From Candidatus Methylobacter oryzae (GTDB taxonomy: Bacteria > Pseudomonadota > Gammaproteobacteria > Methylococcales > Methylomonadaceae): 64,000 bases of DNA. Each line of letters opens with the position of its first letter. The first letter of the stretch is position 1. The stretch is taken from NCBI RefSeq assembly GCF_003994235.2, contig NZ_RYFG02000108.1, forward strand, positions 19,352-83,351. The letters are read 5' to 3'. The notes beneath the pieces are model-generated. The model worked only from the letters and a program-made list of their open reading frames with translations, was not told where the DNA came from and did no database searches. Position numbers and translations under genes: made by a program. Shown here in pieces: positions 7,761 through 16,698 of the stretch.

Positions 7761-8558
7761 TCACGGCGCGTCTTCCAGACCATCAAGCAACTCAATCAAG
7801 CGAGTCACGCCCTGAAGCAATATCCCGCCGACACCCAACGCAAACCAAACGCCAATCACAAACCCCCAATGAATCGGCGCAGCGAAAAATTCCTCCCTGA
7901 ACCAGAAAGTATGACCCCATTCATTGAAGCCGACACTGACCAGGATCATAAACGGCCCGAATACCGCCAGCGTCAACGGCAGCGAAATACCCTTCGCATA
8001 CAGCGGCAAGCGGGTGCGGGCATAAACCCAGGCGCTTCCGCCTAAGATGACGTACAGCGGAAAATTGAAATAAAACTCGATAATATGATTGGCCGTAAAC
8101 GGCGTGTCGCGAATCGCCACCTGATGCCAGGAATTATCCTGTTCGGCAAAATAACTGCCGGCCCAGTAGACCGCAAAGGTGTAAACGCTAATCCACATGG
8201 TCAACGTGAAATAGCGGCGAATTTCCTCTTTAGGGGCGATCGAATCCAGGTTGCGATCCCGTGAAAGCCATAAATAGCCCCATAAACCCGTCGTAAATAG
8301 CGTAATAATTACCAGCTCGATATAAAACAAACGCATCCAGTATTGCTCGAAGGCGGGTTCATAGGAATCCAGTCCGGCGGAAACGGCAAACTCGCCTTGA
8401 TACAAACGTAAGCCAATGTAGATCACAGTGAGCATGCCGAAAGCTTTTAGGTAAGTGGGCAAATCTTTTAAATACCAGGGCGCGTTCTCCAGTTTTTCAA
8501 GCGGGGCTTTTAATTGCCCAGGCAGCGCGGCCTTTAATTGTTCGGATGATAGTGCCAT
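7761..8558 (-). CDS. pxmC: Copper membrane monooxygenase subunit C (PxmC)
   Basis: 265-residue integral membrane subunit of the particulate methane/ammonia monooxygenase superfamily, with about six hydrophobic segments. The CuC-type ligand set Asp-x3-His-x12-His is present as Asp141, His145 and His158. The adjacent CuD-type set Asn-x3-His-x13-His is present as Asn212, His216 and His230. Spacings match those of Methylococcus PmoC. A good Shine-Dalgarno AGGAG lies 6 bases before the ATG. It is the third gene of an A-B-C operon; canonical pmo operons are C-A-B, so this is the pXMO type described in gammaproteobacterial methanotrophs. Confidence 0.94.
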   Translation of the reverse strand: MALSSEQLKAALPGQLKAPLEKLENAPWYLKDLPTYLKAFGMLTVIYIGLRLYQGEFAVSAGLDSYEPAFEQYWMRLFYIELVIITLFTTGLWGYLWLSRDRNLDSIAPKEEIRRYFTLTMWISVYTFAVYWAGSYFAEQDNSWHQVAIRDTPFTANHIIEFYFNFPLYVILGGSAWVYARTRLPLYAKGISLPLTLAVFGPFMILVSVGFNEWGHTFWFREEFFAAPIHWGFVIGVWFALGVGGILLQGVTRLIELLDGLEDAP

Positions 8559-8576
8559 GATGTTCTCCTGATGAGG

Positions 8577-9815
8577 TTAATTGAATTTTGGAATGACGGC
8601 GGCGGTAATGCTCGATATATAGCGTTTGCCTGTAAGATCGTAGAGAAACAGCAGGCCGCCGATTCGGCTATCCGCATCGCGAATCAAACCGTCCAGTTTT
8701 TCGGATTCCCATAAGCCGTCTTTGACAACCATCGTCAGGGTGCGCTGCTCGCCCGGTTTGATCGCGTCGTTATTATCCAAACTCATGCCTTCCTCGGAAA
8801 CGCTCGAACTATCCGAAAGATCTTGATGCGCTACCGGCAACTCTTTGTTCAAAAAATACGCGTTGGCTGTCGAAAATTCGCCGATATGAAGAGGAGCATT
8901 GCTTTGGTTATCGATTTTCAAGTCAAACCTCATCGCCCGTTCCGCTACGCGGTATTCGGCTTTTAACGTATCGACATTGACGATACCGGCATTAACCTTA
9001 GCAGGGAGCGGTAAAATCTGGTCTAAAGACGCTTGTAGAGGAATCGTGTTGGGAAGGTTATTATTCGCCATCGCATTAAAGGCCAATACCATGACCGGTA
9101 CGGCGACCATCGCCGATTTGGCTATCAGCTTATCTTGCGGCGTGATCAACTCATCTTCCATACCGGCTTCCAGCATGCGATAACGGGGTATAAACAAGGG
9201 TCTGCGCACCCACCATAATAGCCAGGCTGTTGCCAATATGCCCCAGAACGCATGCCACCAAACCCCGTTGGTAAAACCATAGCTCTCCATATCGATGACT
9301 TCGCCGTTTATGATTTTGGCCGGATTGGTAAAGTCCGACGGATCGCCGGCTATATCAAGCCACACGCCAGGCCCCATCACTTGTCCGGCATCCTTCAAGT
9401 TAAAGAATGGATGGATATGATAGCGGCCGGGCAAACGCCCCTTCAGCACGACCTTGAAATCGTAATCGCCGCCCGGTTCCAAAGCCACTGAATTAGTCCA
9501 GGGTTTGCCGTTCAGGTAACGTTCGGTCCTGATTAACACCGGCCCCGGTGTCGATATGTTTAAAAATGAGGCTTCCGGTTTCGGTACGCCGATAGGCCAA
9601 TCCTCGGCGACATGAAATTTACCGCTGACACTGATTTCTTCATTGACGTTGAAAGCTTGTTTCGACCAATGCACGTCATACCATTGGATGGTGCGCATTC
9701 TGATGAAAGGCTCCAAGGCTTTCTCACCATGGGCCATGGCAGTCCGGACATCCATCAAGTACACGGAAAAAACAAGGCAGAACGACATTAAGGTTTTGGC
9801 TAAGATCATTTTCAT
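8577..9815 (-). CDS. pxmB: Copper membrane monooxygenase subunit B (PxmB)
   Basis: 412 residues. The signal peptide (1-28) is cleaved before His29 (AMA-HGEK), which becomes the mature N-terminus and the first CuB ligand. His133 and His135 in the YHIHPFF segment complete the CuB site, and His49 and His68 match the positions of the neighbouring copper-site histidines. The architecture is a periplasmic cupredoxin-like domain, two transmembrane helices (about 185-205 and 232-252) and a second periplasmic domain. Strong ribosome site GGAGG upstream; an alternative ATG at 9809 is also possible. It lies 11 bp from pxmA and 18 bp from pxmC. Confidence 0.95.
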   Translation of the reverse strand: MKMILAKTLMSFCLVFSVYLMDVRTAMAHGEKALEPFIRMRTIQWYDVHWSKQAFNVNEEISVSGKFHVAEDWPIGVPKPEASFLNISTPGPVLIRTERYLNGKPWTNSVALEPGGDYDFKVVLKGRLPGRYHIHPFFNLKDAGQVMGPGVWLDIAGDPSDFTNPAKIINGEVIDMESYGFTNGVWWHAFWGILATAWLLWWVRRPLFIPRYRMLEAGMEDELITPQDKLIAKSAMVAVPVMVLAFNAMANNNLPNTIPLQASLDQILPLPAKVNAGIVNVDTLKAEYRVAERAMRFDLKIDNQSNAPLHIGEFSTANAYFLNKELPVAHQDLSDSSSVSEEGMSLDNNDAIKPGEQRTLTMVVKDGLWESEKLDGLIRDADSRIGGLLFLYDLTGKRYISSITAAVIPKFN

Positions 9816-9826
9816 AAACCCTCCCT

Positions 9827-10579
9827 TTAGATTTTGTTAAGGTAACGAGTTGTCGAGAACCACTTGCCGATATACCACCATAAGGTGTACATTAGCGTGC
9901 ATAACAGCGCCGAACAAAATGCCGACAGCGGCGTCGCATATTGGCCGTAGGTTCGCAAAGTGCCTCGTTCGATGATGCGTAAATATTCCGGCATGCCGGT
10001 GCGGATGTATTGGAAACCGAACAGATCGGCGACGGTCACTTGCCCGTTACCCTGCTCAACAGGCACATGGAACATGCCGAAGATGGGCCAGTTGCTGGGG
10101 TAAAACAGCAACGCAAACGCTGCACCGCCAAAAATGGCCGTTACCGTCAGGCTATTGCTCAGCATCAGGATAAAGTCCAGAACCAATGCGCCCGGCAACA
10201 TCGTGGCCGGTAAAACCATGTTGATCGGAAAAAAGTTCCAATAATGATAAGCGAAGATGCGGGTAACCCAAGTACCTATCAATAACGCTGCAACGCACAA
10301 CGTAGCGCCCATCGGCAGACGAAATTTATTCCACATGACATACTGAACAGCAGCCGGAAAAGTGATCCCCATCAACGGTGTCACCAACGGCCAGTATTGT
10401 CTGTCCTTCCAGTCCACCCAGAAATCCCAGTCGCCGACAGTCAGCGCAAAATGAAGATGAAAGGCTCCGATAAACAGGAAAAGAGCCAATACCAGGATCA
10501 GGTAATCGTAAGCGCGGCTAATCCGCGCCTTTTCTCCGGTATACGGCCGAAAAGACCGGTTTGAAATAGTTGCTGACAT
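9827..10579 (-). CDS. pxmA: Copper membrane monooxygenase subunit A (PxmA)
   Basis: 250 residues from the ATG at 10579, chosen because AGGAG lies 7 bases upstream; the longer frame from 10603 lacks this. A polytopic membrane protein with AmoA/PmoA family segments such as GDWDFWVDWKDRQYWP (about 51-66) and NFFPINMVLPA (about 113-123). First gene of the pxmABC operon, read leftward, divergent from a LysR-type regulator. pXMO expression in methanotrophs has been linked to oxygen limitation and denitrifying conditions; whether that holds here cannot be read from the sequence. Confidence 0.94.
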   Translation of the reverse strand: MSATISNRSFRPYTGEKARISRAYDYLILVLALFLFIGAFHLHFALTVGDWDFWVDWKDRQYWPLVTPLMGITFPAAVQYVMWNKFRLPMGATLCVAALLIGTWVTRIFAYHYWNFFPINMVLPATMLPGALVLDFILMLSNSLTVTAIFGGAAFALLFYPSNWPIFGMFHVPVEQGNGQVTVADLFGFQYIRTGMPEYLRIIERGTLRTYGQYATPLSAFCSALLCTLMYTLWWYIGKWFSTTRYLNKI

Positions 10580-10841
10580 AATTGTTTCTCCTATCAATAG
10601 CAATAGATAAGGCTGGCTCGCCTATCCAAAAAGTCAGCGTGTTGTAAATTTTGTCGACCAACCATTGAGGGGGAACTGGACCGGCTCAAGCTAAACAACA
10701 CGCTTGAGTGATACAGTAAGTTGAAAACAGAGCCGTGTTAAATGTATAAATTTCATTGCATCATCGACACAATTCATGGCCGGCGCAGACTGCGTTTTTG
10801 TTATGCTAATCGTTGTCAAACCAACTCTGAAAGATCTCCGA
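10580..10841. promoter_or_regulatory. Divergent control region between pxmA and the LysR gene
   Basis: A 262-bp intergenic stretch separates the divergent starts of pxmA and the LysR regulator, so it should hold both promoters. A plausible -10 TATGCT for the LysR gene lies at 10803-10808. An AT-rich, partly symmetric stretch, AAATGTATAAATTT, lies near 10740-10753 and could be an operator. No site can be assigned firmly by eye. Confidence 0.5.
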
Positions 10842-11765
10842 ATGTCTAATTTAAGAACTTTTGACCTGAATTTATTGGTGGCTTTCGACGTACTAATGCA
10901 GGAGTTGAACGTGACCCGCGCTGCGGAACACATGTTCATTACGCAATCGGCGATGAGCCATATTTTGCAAAGGCTGCGGCAACAATTGGACGATCCTCTG
11001 CTGGTTAAAACGCCGACAGGAATGAAGCCGACCGAAAGAGCGCTGGCCTTGATCGAACCGGTCAGAAGCTTATTAACTGAGGTGGAGCAACTGATCCAGC
11101 CGCCATTGGAATTCGAAGCAGGAACCAGCCAACGGCGATTCGTACTTGCGGCCACGGATTACATGGAACTGCTGTTAATGCCGGCGTTATCGGGATTGAT
11201 CGATCAAATTGCCCCCGGCGTTGATCTTCACGTTAAACGCACCGAATCGTCGTTTCCGGTCGCACAGTTGGAAAACGGCAGCCTCGATGTCGTGCTCGGT
11301 TTTGAATCGGTGTTAAAGCCGCCCGCTCATTTACACTGCGAGCATTTATTCAACGACCAAATGGCCTGCGTGGTCAGGCAGGATCATCCGCTGCTAACAC
11401 AACCGCCGTCGTTGGAAGAGTACCTGGCCGCGTCCCACATGTTGATTTCCAGGACCGGCAGCAATGTCGGCTTAATCGATCAAAAATTGGCGGAACTAGG
11501 CTTGGAGCGGCGCATCAAATTAATCGTCCCGCACTTTCTTTCCGCACCGCTGATCGTTGCCGAAACCGATATGATCTTGTCGCTGCCTTACCGGATTGCC
11601 GAGCAGTTTAAAAAATTTGCGCCGCTGGAAATTTTTCCGGTGCCTGTTGAACTTCCCAGTTACGAGCTAGTGATGATTTGGCATCCGTTACAGGATAAAG
11701 ATCCGGCCCATCTTTGGCTGCGTGACAAAATCGTAGAGATAGGCCGGAACATGAATGGCTCATGA
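10842..11765 (+). CDS. LysR-family transcriptional regulator divergent from pxmABC
   Basis: 307 residues from the ATG at 10842, which begins SNLRTFDLNLLVAFDVLM, the usual LysR opening; the frame extends 22 codons upstream without family character. The N-terminal winged helix-turn-helix contains NVTRAAEHMFITQSAMSHILQRLR (about residues 24-47). The C-terminal periplasmic-binding-like co-inducer domain spans about 90-300. The opening resembles the NodD/SyrM/PnbR subgroup. Divergent placement next to pxmA suggests it controls that operon, since LysR regulators commonly regulate the adjacent divergent genes. Two 54-bp repeat copies begin 5 bp after its stop. Confidence 0.9.
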   Translation: MSNLRTFDLNLLVAFDVLMQELNVTRAAEHMFITQSAMSHILQRLRQQLDDPLLVKTPTGMKPTERALALIEPVRSLLTEVEQLIQPPLEFEAGTSQRRFVLAATDYMELLLMPALSGLIDQIAPGVDLHVKRTESSFPVAQLENGSLDVVLGFESVLKPPAHLHCEHLFNDQMACVVRQDHPLLTQPPSLEEYLAASHMLISRTGSNVGLIDQKLAELGLERRIKLIVPHFLSAPLIVAETDMILSLPYRIAEQFKKFAPLEIFPVPVELPSYELVMIWHPLQDKDPAHLWLRDKIVEIGRNMNGS

Positions 11766-11769
11766 GTTT

Positions 11770-11880
11770 TAAAGCTGAGTTGAGCGGCTGGCCCGCTCAA
11801 ACGAAACTTATGGCCTTTGGCTATAAAGCTGAGTTGAGCAGCTTGTCCGCTCAAACGAAACTTATGCCCTATGGGTATAA
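11770..11880 (+). repeat. Two tandem copies of the 54-bp repeat
   Basis: The units start at 11771 and 11825, exact 54-bp period, in the same orientation as the block at 549-704. They lie immediately 3' of the LysR gene and may supply a hairpin 3' end to its transcript. The remaining bases to 12035 show no gene. Confidence 0.92.
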
Positions 11881-12035
11881 AGAACTAATATTAGGCATTG
11901 TCCACGAAATACACGAAAAAATATTAGTCGTCAGTTTCTAGCCGGCAGTGTCATATCCGGCATTTCGAGGTGGTTTCACTCTTTTCGTGTCCCTCGTGGC
12001 GAATAAAAAATTTGTGATTAAAGAGAAAATGTTGA

Positions 12036-13136
12036 TTATCGTCCCGGCAATCCGCCAGCCAAGGCTTTTATCTGTAACAAATAATACGGCGGTTTCGATG
12101 CCGATACGCCGCCGTTCAGCATTGCCGACCGATGCAGTCGATTGACCACCGCAAACAATTGCCCATCAGGTCCGAAGCTGAACGAATCCACCCATGACAA
12201 GCGCGGACACTGTGCCAGCCGTTGGTATTTTTTATCGGCCGAAATCACGCCAATCGCATTGGCCGCCAGCTCGCCCAAATAGATATTGTTATCCTTGTCG
12301 ATGGTGATGCCGTCCGAAATCGGTTTATCGCTGTAGCGTTCAACGCGGTCTGCCAACATTTTCGCATCCAGGTTTTCGTTGACCAGATCGTCCGCTTTTA
12401 TCCGGTATAAACTCAGTCCATGCATCGGACCGAAATAAACCCATTCGTTGTTCATGTCTTCCGTAATCGGATTGACTCCAATATGAGGCCGAAGCAATTT
12501 CCCGGCTTTATCTTTCACTTGGACCGGTACATTATCGATGACCAAATCGACCGGCTCAGGAATAACGCTGTGATGGGCTTCAAGCACGCGTCTTGCCGTT
12601 CCTGTGCTTAGGTTGACGACAATCAGCGCGGCATTGGCGCCACCGGCCGGGTCGCTGATAAAAATATGCCGGTGTTTGGTGTCGATTGCAAAATCGTTAA
12701 CAAAAGCATCCTTCGGCGCTATCGGTGCCGGCAAATGGATGACCTGATGCAGCTTATTGCTGCGAGTGTCCCAACCGACCAGCTTAGGGGTGACGCCGTT
12801 ACGCATGCCGTTATCCAGCATCCAGACAATGCCATCGGCATCCGATCGAATGCCGAGCACGGAATCCAGTTTCAGGTTCGATATTGAATCCGAATCCGAC
12901 AGTTCTTTATTAGGAAACGGCATCAATGCATTATCTTTATATTCAACCACTACATATTTAGGCTGATAAAACTGATGCATGCTGATGATGATACGGCCGT
13001 TATCGGTAACGGTGACATTACCCGGACCGGCATCAAGGTTGGCGATGATGTTGAATTTTGACTCGGGGCTTGCTGCCGCTTCGGCTTCAAATGCGCACAG
13101 CAATAAAAGTGCTGTGACTTTAACGAGGGTGTTCAT
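12036..13136 (-). CDS. Secreted major royal jelly/yellow-family protein
   Basis: 366 residues from the ATG at 13136, preceded by GGAG at 6-base spacing. The signal peptide is MNTLVKVTALLLLCAFEAEA. The rest resembles the six-bladed beta-propeller MRJP/yellow family: repeated blade-like strands, LGIRSDADGIVWMLDNGM, FVNDFAIDTKHRHIFISDP, and SDGITIDKDNNIYLGE near the C-terminus. Bacterial members are secreted; some are annotated as gluconolactonase- or dopachrome-conversion-like, but no activity can be assigned here. It converges on the LysR gene and is monocistronic. Confidence 0.82.
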   Translation of the reverse strand: MNTLVKVTALLLLCAFEAEAAASPESKFNIIANLDAGPGNVTVTDNGRIIISMHQFYQPKYVVVEYKDNALMPFPNKELSDSDSISNLKLDSVLGIRSDADGIVWMLDNGMRNGVTPKLVGWDTRSNKLHQVIHLPAPIAPKDAFVNDFAIDTKHRHIFISDPAGGANAALIVVNLSTGTARRVLEAHHSVIPEPVDLVIDNVPVQVKDKAGKLLRPHIGVNPITEDMNNEWVYFGPMHGLSLYRIKADDLVNENLDAKMLADRVERYSDKPISDGITIDKDNNIYLGELAANAIGVISADKKYQRLAQCPRLSWVDSFSFGPDGQLFAVVNRLHRSAMLNGGVSASKPPYYLLQIKALAGGLPGR

Positions 13137-13553
13137 AAATAACTCCAATTGAACAAGATTCATTGAAAACATTACTCTGCCGGGTTAAGTCTGTTAAATG
13201 ATCTTTATTCATGGCGGTATTTATAAATTTTGTGAGGTTGGAGACGAGAGTGGATATTTAAATAAAATTAGGCTTAGCATATTGCCGAACTTCATTTGGC
13301 CATATTCATCGCCATAAAGCAGCCAGTCGCGACCGGCAGAAAATGGCCGAATTCTGGCATTCAAAACCTGGCTGGGGTCGTATCGGAACAAGTGGCTGTT
13401 TGCCGCTTGAAATCAGTGGTGGACTTCATCGGAATACACAACGGTTAAGCGGACAGTTTTAATAAGCTCCTGTTCATCATATTGTAATAAAAGTGATTTA
13501 TCGTTAGTTATGCCCAGAGGGCATAAGTTTAATACCTATCAGTTTATTCAATA

Positions 13554-13584
13554 CGTCATTCCGGCAGTTTATGCCGGTATGACG
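13554..13584. repeat. Hairpin in the intergenic region before the SiaA-like gene
   Basis: Near-perfect inverted repeat: CGTCATTCCGGCA pairs with TGCCGGTATGACG around a five-base loop. No T-run follows. It resembles dispersed REP-type hairpins. The wider 13137-13734 gap also holds the 54-bp repeat copies at 13610-13711, a lone TTATGCCC/GGGCATAA hairpin at 13508-13526 and otherwise no gene. Confidence 0.75.
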
Positions 13585-13609
13585 TGCTATTTAAGCAAAG
13601 TGATAGGTG

Positions 13610-13711
13610 AAGGGACATAAGTTTTGTTTGAGTAGGCAAGCTGCTCAACTCAGCTTTATACCCAAAGGGCATAAGTTTCGTTGAGCAGACAAGCTGCTCA
13701 ACTCAGCTTTA
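13610..13711 (-). repeat. Two tandem copies of the 54-bp repeat, inverted orientation
   Basis: Two units, the first with a decayed left end, in the opposite orientation to the copies at 549 and 11770. The spacing is 53 bp because one T is missing in the second copy. The block ends about 24 bp before the SiaA-like start codon, so its hairpins would lie in the 5' leader of that operon if transcription starts upstream. Confidence 0.9.
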
Positions 13712-13734
13712 ATTTTCAGCGCAAAGGCAAATTA

Positions 13735-15015
13735 ATGTTAGATCAATCTTTGTTAAACCAATCGAGAGCAGGCCTGTCCGAAATTGAGGCGGAGTATATT
13801 GCCAGCAGTCTTCTAAGAATTTGTCCCCCTGTGTCGCCTCAGCAAACTAACTTGGAAGTTACCAATCTGCTGAATGAGCATCCCGACCTGATTTCAGTTG
13901 CCGTGATAGAAGATAACAAGCCGATTGGCTTGATCACCCGTAATATTTTCATGGAAGGTTTGGCGAAACCTTTTCACCATGATTTATTCGACCGCAAAAG
14001 CTGCATTGCTTTCATGGACAAAGATCCGCTTATTGTTGACAACAATATGAGTATTCAAGAACTCAGCTTTAAAGTGTTGGGTTCCGGCCGGAAAACGCTG
14101 AACGACGGATTTATTATCATCGATGAAAATGGCGATTACCTAGGGCTGGGCAGCGGCGAAGATTTGGTTAAAGTCGTATCTTTTTTACAAGCGGAAAAAA
14201 ACCGGCTCGTTACCGAAAGCATTAATTACGCAAGCGTCATCCAAAAGTCTTTCCTGCGTTCGTCAAGAGAAGACATGAGTGCGGTATTGCAGGACTATTT
14301 CATGCATTGGGAGCCGCGCGATAAAGTGGGCGGCGATTATTATTTCTGCAAGAAATTCGACGACGGATTTTTTCTCGCATTAATCGATTGTACCGGCCAT
14401 GGCGTTCCCGGCGCATTTATGACATTGATCATGGCCTCGTTTCTCGACCATATCCTGGTCGAAGATAATCGTCACGATCCTGCCGGTGCGCTAGCGATAA
14501 TGAATAAAAAGGTCAAATTGGCGCTTGGTCAAATAAGTCAGCCGGCTGCCGAGGGTTTTGATAGCGACAGGTTTTCCGCAAAGCGGAACGGTCAATCCGA
14601 CGATGGCATGGACACGGCTTTCTGCTGGGTTAATACGCAAAACAACACACTGACTTATGCGGGCGCTAAAACTCCATTGTTTTATATAGACAGCACATCA
14701 TCGAACATGCAGTTAATGGAGCCCGATCGCAAAGGGGTAGGGTATGTTGATACGCCGATGGATTACGAATGGACAAACCAGGAACTTTTGTTGGACAAGG
14801 GGATGTGCATTTATCTGACTACCGACGGTCTTGTCGATCAGATTGGCGGACCAAAGAAAATCGCTTTTGGTAAAAAACGCTTCTCGGCCTTGCTTCAGGA
14901 CAATTACCTCAAGCCCATGCAGGAGCAGGAGGTCATTGTCATGCAAGCTTATTACGACTATCAGGGCAAGCAGAAGCGGCGCGACGACGTCTGCCTGATG
15001 GGATTCAGATATTAA
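13735..15015 (+). CDS. CBS-domain PP2C/SpoIIE-type serine phosphatase (SiaA-like)
   Basis: 426 residues. A CBS-type region lies at about 35-160 (DLISVAVIEDNKPIGLITR; GFIIIDENGDYLGLG). A short helical linker (YASVIQKSFL) leads to a SpoIIE/RsbU-type phosphatase domain (about 190-426) with the metal motifs DKVGGDYYF, DCTGHGVPGAFM and TTDGLVDQ. It should dephosphorylate a STAS-like partner, probably the SiaC-type protein two genes on. Pseudomonas SiaA has a membrane HAMP sensor instead, so the CBS input suggests a nucleotide-type cytoplasmic signal (inference). The ATG at 13735 is preferred; the frame extends 18 codons upstream into a 54-bp repeat. Confidence 0.87.
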   Translation: MLDQSLLNQSRAGLSEIEAEYIASSLLRICPPVSPQQTNLEVTNLLNEHPDLISVAVIEDNKPIGLITRNIFMEGLAKPFHHDLFDRKSCIAFMDKDPLIVDNNMSIQELSFKVLGSGRKTLNDGFIIIDENGDYLGLGSGEDLVKVVSFLQAEKNRLVTESINYASVIQKSFLRSSREDMSAVLQDYFMHWEPRDKVGGDYYFCKKFDDGFFLALIDCTGHGVPGAFMTLIMASFLDHILVEDNRHDPAGALAIMNKKVKLALGQISQPAAEGFDSDRFSAKRNGQSDDGMDTAFCWVNTQNNTLTYAGAKTPLFYIDSTSSNMQLMEPDRKGVGYVDTPMDYEWTNQELLLDKGMCIYLTTDGLVDQIGGPKKIAFGKKRFSALLQDNYLKPMQEQEVIVMQAYYDYQGKQKRRDDVCLMGFRY

Positions 15016-15031
15016 TTAACCGGAAAATTTT

Positions 15032-15586
15032 ATGCTTATCGATCTGTTTACCGTATTCCGCGAAGAAGCCGATGCTAACGGTATTGTTTTTTATTACAGC
15101 GGCATCCTTTCGCAGAATGTTATCACCACCATGAGTGACTCGTTAAAACAAAAACTGCAAATTCAGGATGAAAAGGGAGCCAGGTCCCGCAAGTTATTCT
15201 CAACATTCATAGAAATGATACAAAATGCGCTGCATTACTCGCCCCGTGCGCCTGGTTCCGATGATACCAAGGAAGGCTCGATTATTGTCGGAAAGAAAGA
15301 CGATAAATATTTTGTTATCTGTGCGAATTTTATTCAAAAACAGCATGAAGCACGTATACGCGAGAAGATTGATCCTATTCTGGAAATGAGCGCCGACGAA
15401 ATCAGGCAAGCTTACCGTACGCAATTAAAAAATGATCGGCACAGCAGCGACACAATCAGCAAAGGTGCGGGTCTTGGATTCTTAACATTGGCAAGAGATT
15501 CAGTCGAACCTATCCAATACGCCATTAGAGAGGCGGTAGGTTTTGAAAATGAATTGTCTTGTTTTTATCTCAAAGCGACTATCTGA
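15032..15586 (+). CDS. siaB: SiaB-family protein kinase
   Basis: 184 residues, cytosolic. GHKL-type features: an N-box FIEMIQNALHYS (about residues 58-69) and a glycine-rich GAGLGFLTLARDS segment (about 148-160). It matches the SiaB family, which phosphorylates the partner-switch protein SiaC. It lies 16 bp after the phosphatase and 9 bp before siaC. Together they make a kinase-phosphatase-switch module. Confidence 0.87.
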   Translation: MLIDLFTVFREEADANGIVFYYSGILSQNVITTMSDSLKQKLQIQDEKGARSRKLFSTFIEMIQNALHYSPRAPGSDDTKEGSIIVGKKDDKYFVICANFIQKQHEARIREKIDPILEMSADEIRQAYRTQLKNDRHSSDTISKGAGLGFLTLARDSVEPIQYAIREAVGFENELSCFYLKATI

Positions 15587-15595
15587 GGAGCTATC

Positions 15596-15982
15596 ATGAC
15601 TGACATATATATCCCGGCGACTTCCGATACACCGGAAATCAATTTTAAATTTTCAAGCAATACGCTGAGCATGTCCGGCGAAGCTTATCCTGAAAATGGC
15701 GTCGAATTTTTCCGGCCTATTCTTCGGCAACTGCAAAGCCATTTAAAATCATTGAACGGCGATGCTGTTGAATTTAATTTCAAACTTACGTATTTCAACA
15801 GTGTCAGTACAAAAGTCTTTTACAGCATGTTTGAATTATTGAACGAATATGCCAAAGCTCATCCAAACAGTGTTTTGTTGAATTGGCATCACGATGAAGA
15901 CGATGACACGATTTTGGAATTGGGTCAGGATGTTCAGGAAGACTTTACCTGGATTGATTTTAATGCGGTAGTCTTGGCATAG
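15596..15982 (+). CDS. siaC: SiaC-family phosphoregulated switch protein
   Basis: 128 residues, STAS-like fold of the SiaC family (DUF1987). The phosphosite in the family is a Ser/Thr around position 68; here the segment FNSVSTKVF (67-75) offers Ser69, Ser71 and Thr72. In Pseudomonas, unphosphorylated SiaC binds and activates the diguanylate cyclase SiaD. No GGDEF gene lies nearby, so the output here is unknown. SD GAGGAG lies 6 bases before the ATG. Confidence 0.88.
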   Translation: MTDIYIPATSDTPEINFKFSSNTLSMSGEAYPENGVEFFRPILRQLQSHLKSLNGDAVEFNFKLTYFNSVSTKVFYSMFELLNEYAKAHPNSVLLNWHHDEDDDTILELGQDVQEDFTWIDFNAVVLA

Positions 15983-16099
15983 TCATGTTTTCAAGCTGAA
16001 TAGCTAACGAATCTATGAGCAATGCCAGTCATTGAACAGGTTTGCCGACAGGCAATCCTGTTTATGGTTCCCTAAAGAGCGGTGTTTCTGTGATATAAA

Positions 16100-16125
16100 A
16101 AAGGGAAGCTGTCAGGCTTCCCTTT
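16100..16125. terminator. Hairpin terminator between convergent genes
   Basis: A perfect 10-bp stem, AAAGGGAAGC/GCTTCCCTTT, with a six-base loop and A/T-rich flanks. It lies between siaC (rightward) and the Lys/Ala-rich gene (leftward), so it may act in both directions. Confidence 0.8.
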
Positions 16126-16149
16126 ATAGTGCATTCAGCGGTTCGATCA

Positions 16150-16698
16150 TTACGCTTTATATTTGTCCATGGCTTCCAGTTTTGCTATGGCCTCTTTTAT
16201 TTTGGCTTCAGTCTCGGCATTCAACTGACTGGCTGTATAGATCTTCTCCAACAATCCCTCTTCAACCAGGGCGTCTTTTATCCAGCGCTTAGTAAATCGA
16301 TAATTGCCATAAGTCGTCGCAACTTCGCCTGTCTTCGGGTTTTTTAATCCGTTAGCCTTCGGAGTTGCTGCGGTGGTTTTTTTAGCGGCAGCAGCTTTGG
16401 TAGCGGCGGTTTTAGCCGTAGAAGTCTTGACCGTTCCTTTCGGGGCGGTTGTTTTAGTCGCTGCCGCTTTGGTTGTTACTGATTTTGTTGCTGCAGCCTT
16501 AGGGACAACGGTTTTTGTTTCGGCCGGTTTTTCTTTTATAACCGCAGTTTCCGGTTTTGGCTGCTCTATAGCGGTTGCTTTCGCTTCGGGTTTTGCCGTT
16601 GGCGCATTGGATTTAGTCGTTGCTTTTTGTTCGTCTATAACTACATAAACAACATAGGCGACAAAGATGGTAGTTAATATAAACAACCCTTCAGTCAT
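16150..16698 (-). CDS. Membrane-anchored Lys/Ala/Thr-rich protein, unknown function
   Basis: 182 residues in three parts. There is one N-terminal transmembrane helix (about 4-21). A low-complexity segment rich in Ala, Lys, Thr and Pro (about 22-115) has histone H1-like composition. A conserved-looking globular tail (about 118-182) starts NPKTGEVATTYGNYRF and ends in a charged helix. The basic linker could bind nucleic acid or act as a flexible spacer; nothing identifies an activity. Single gene, with its terminator downstream. The 205 bp upstream holds no gene. Confidence 0.7.
   Translation of the reverse strand: MTEGLFILTTIFVAYVVYVVIDEQKATTKSNAPTAKPEAKATAIEQPKPETAVIKEKPAETKTVVPKAAATKSVTTKAAATKTTAPKGTVKTSTAKTAATKAAAAKKTTAATPKANGLKNPKTGEVATTYGNYRFTKRWIKDALVEEGLLEKIYTASQLNAETEAKIKEAIAKLEAMDKYKA

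Noticed and set aside
13681..13734. Longer N-terminus of the SiaA-like protein from a TTG at 13681
   Set aside because: These codons lie within a dispersed repeat; the ATG at 13735 gives the natural start.
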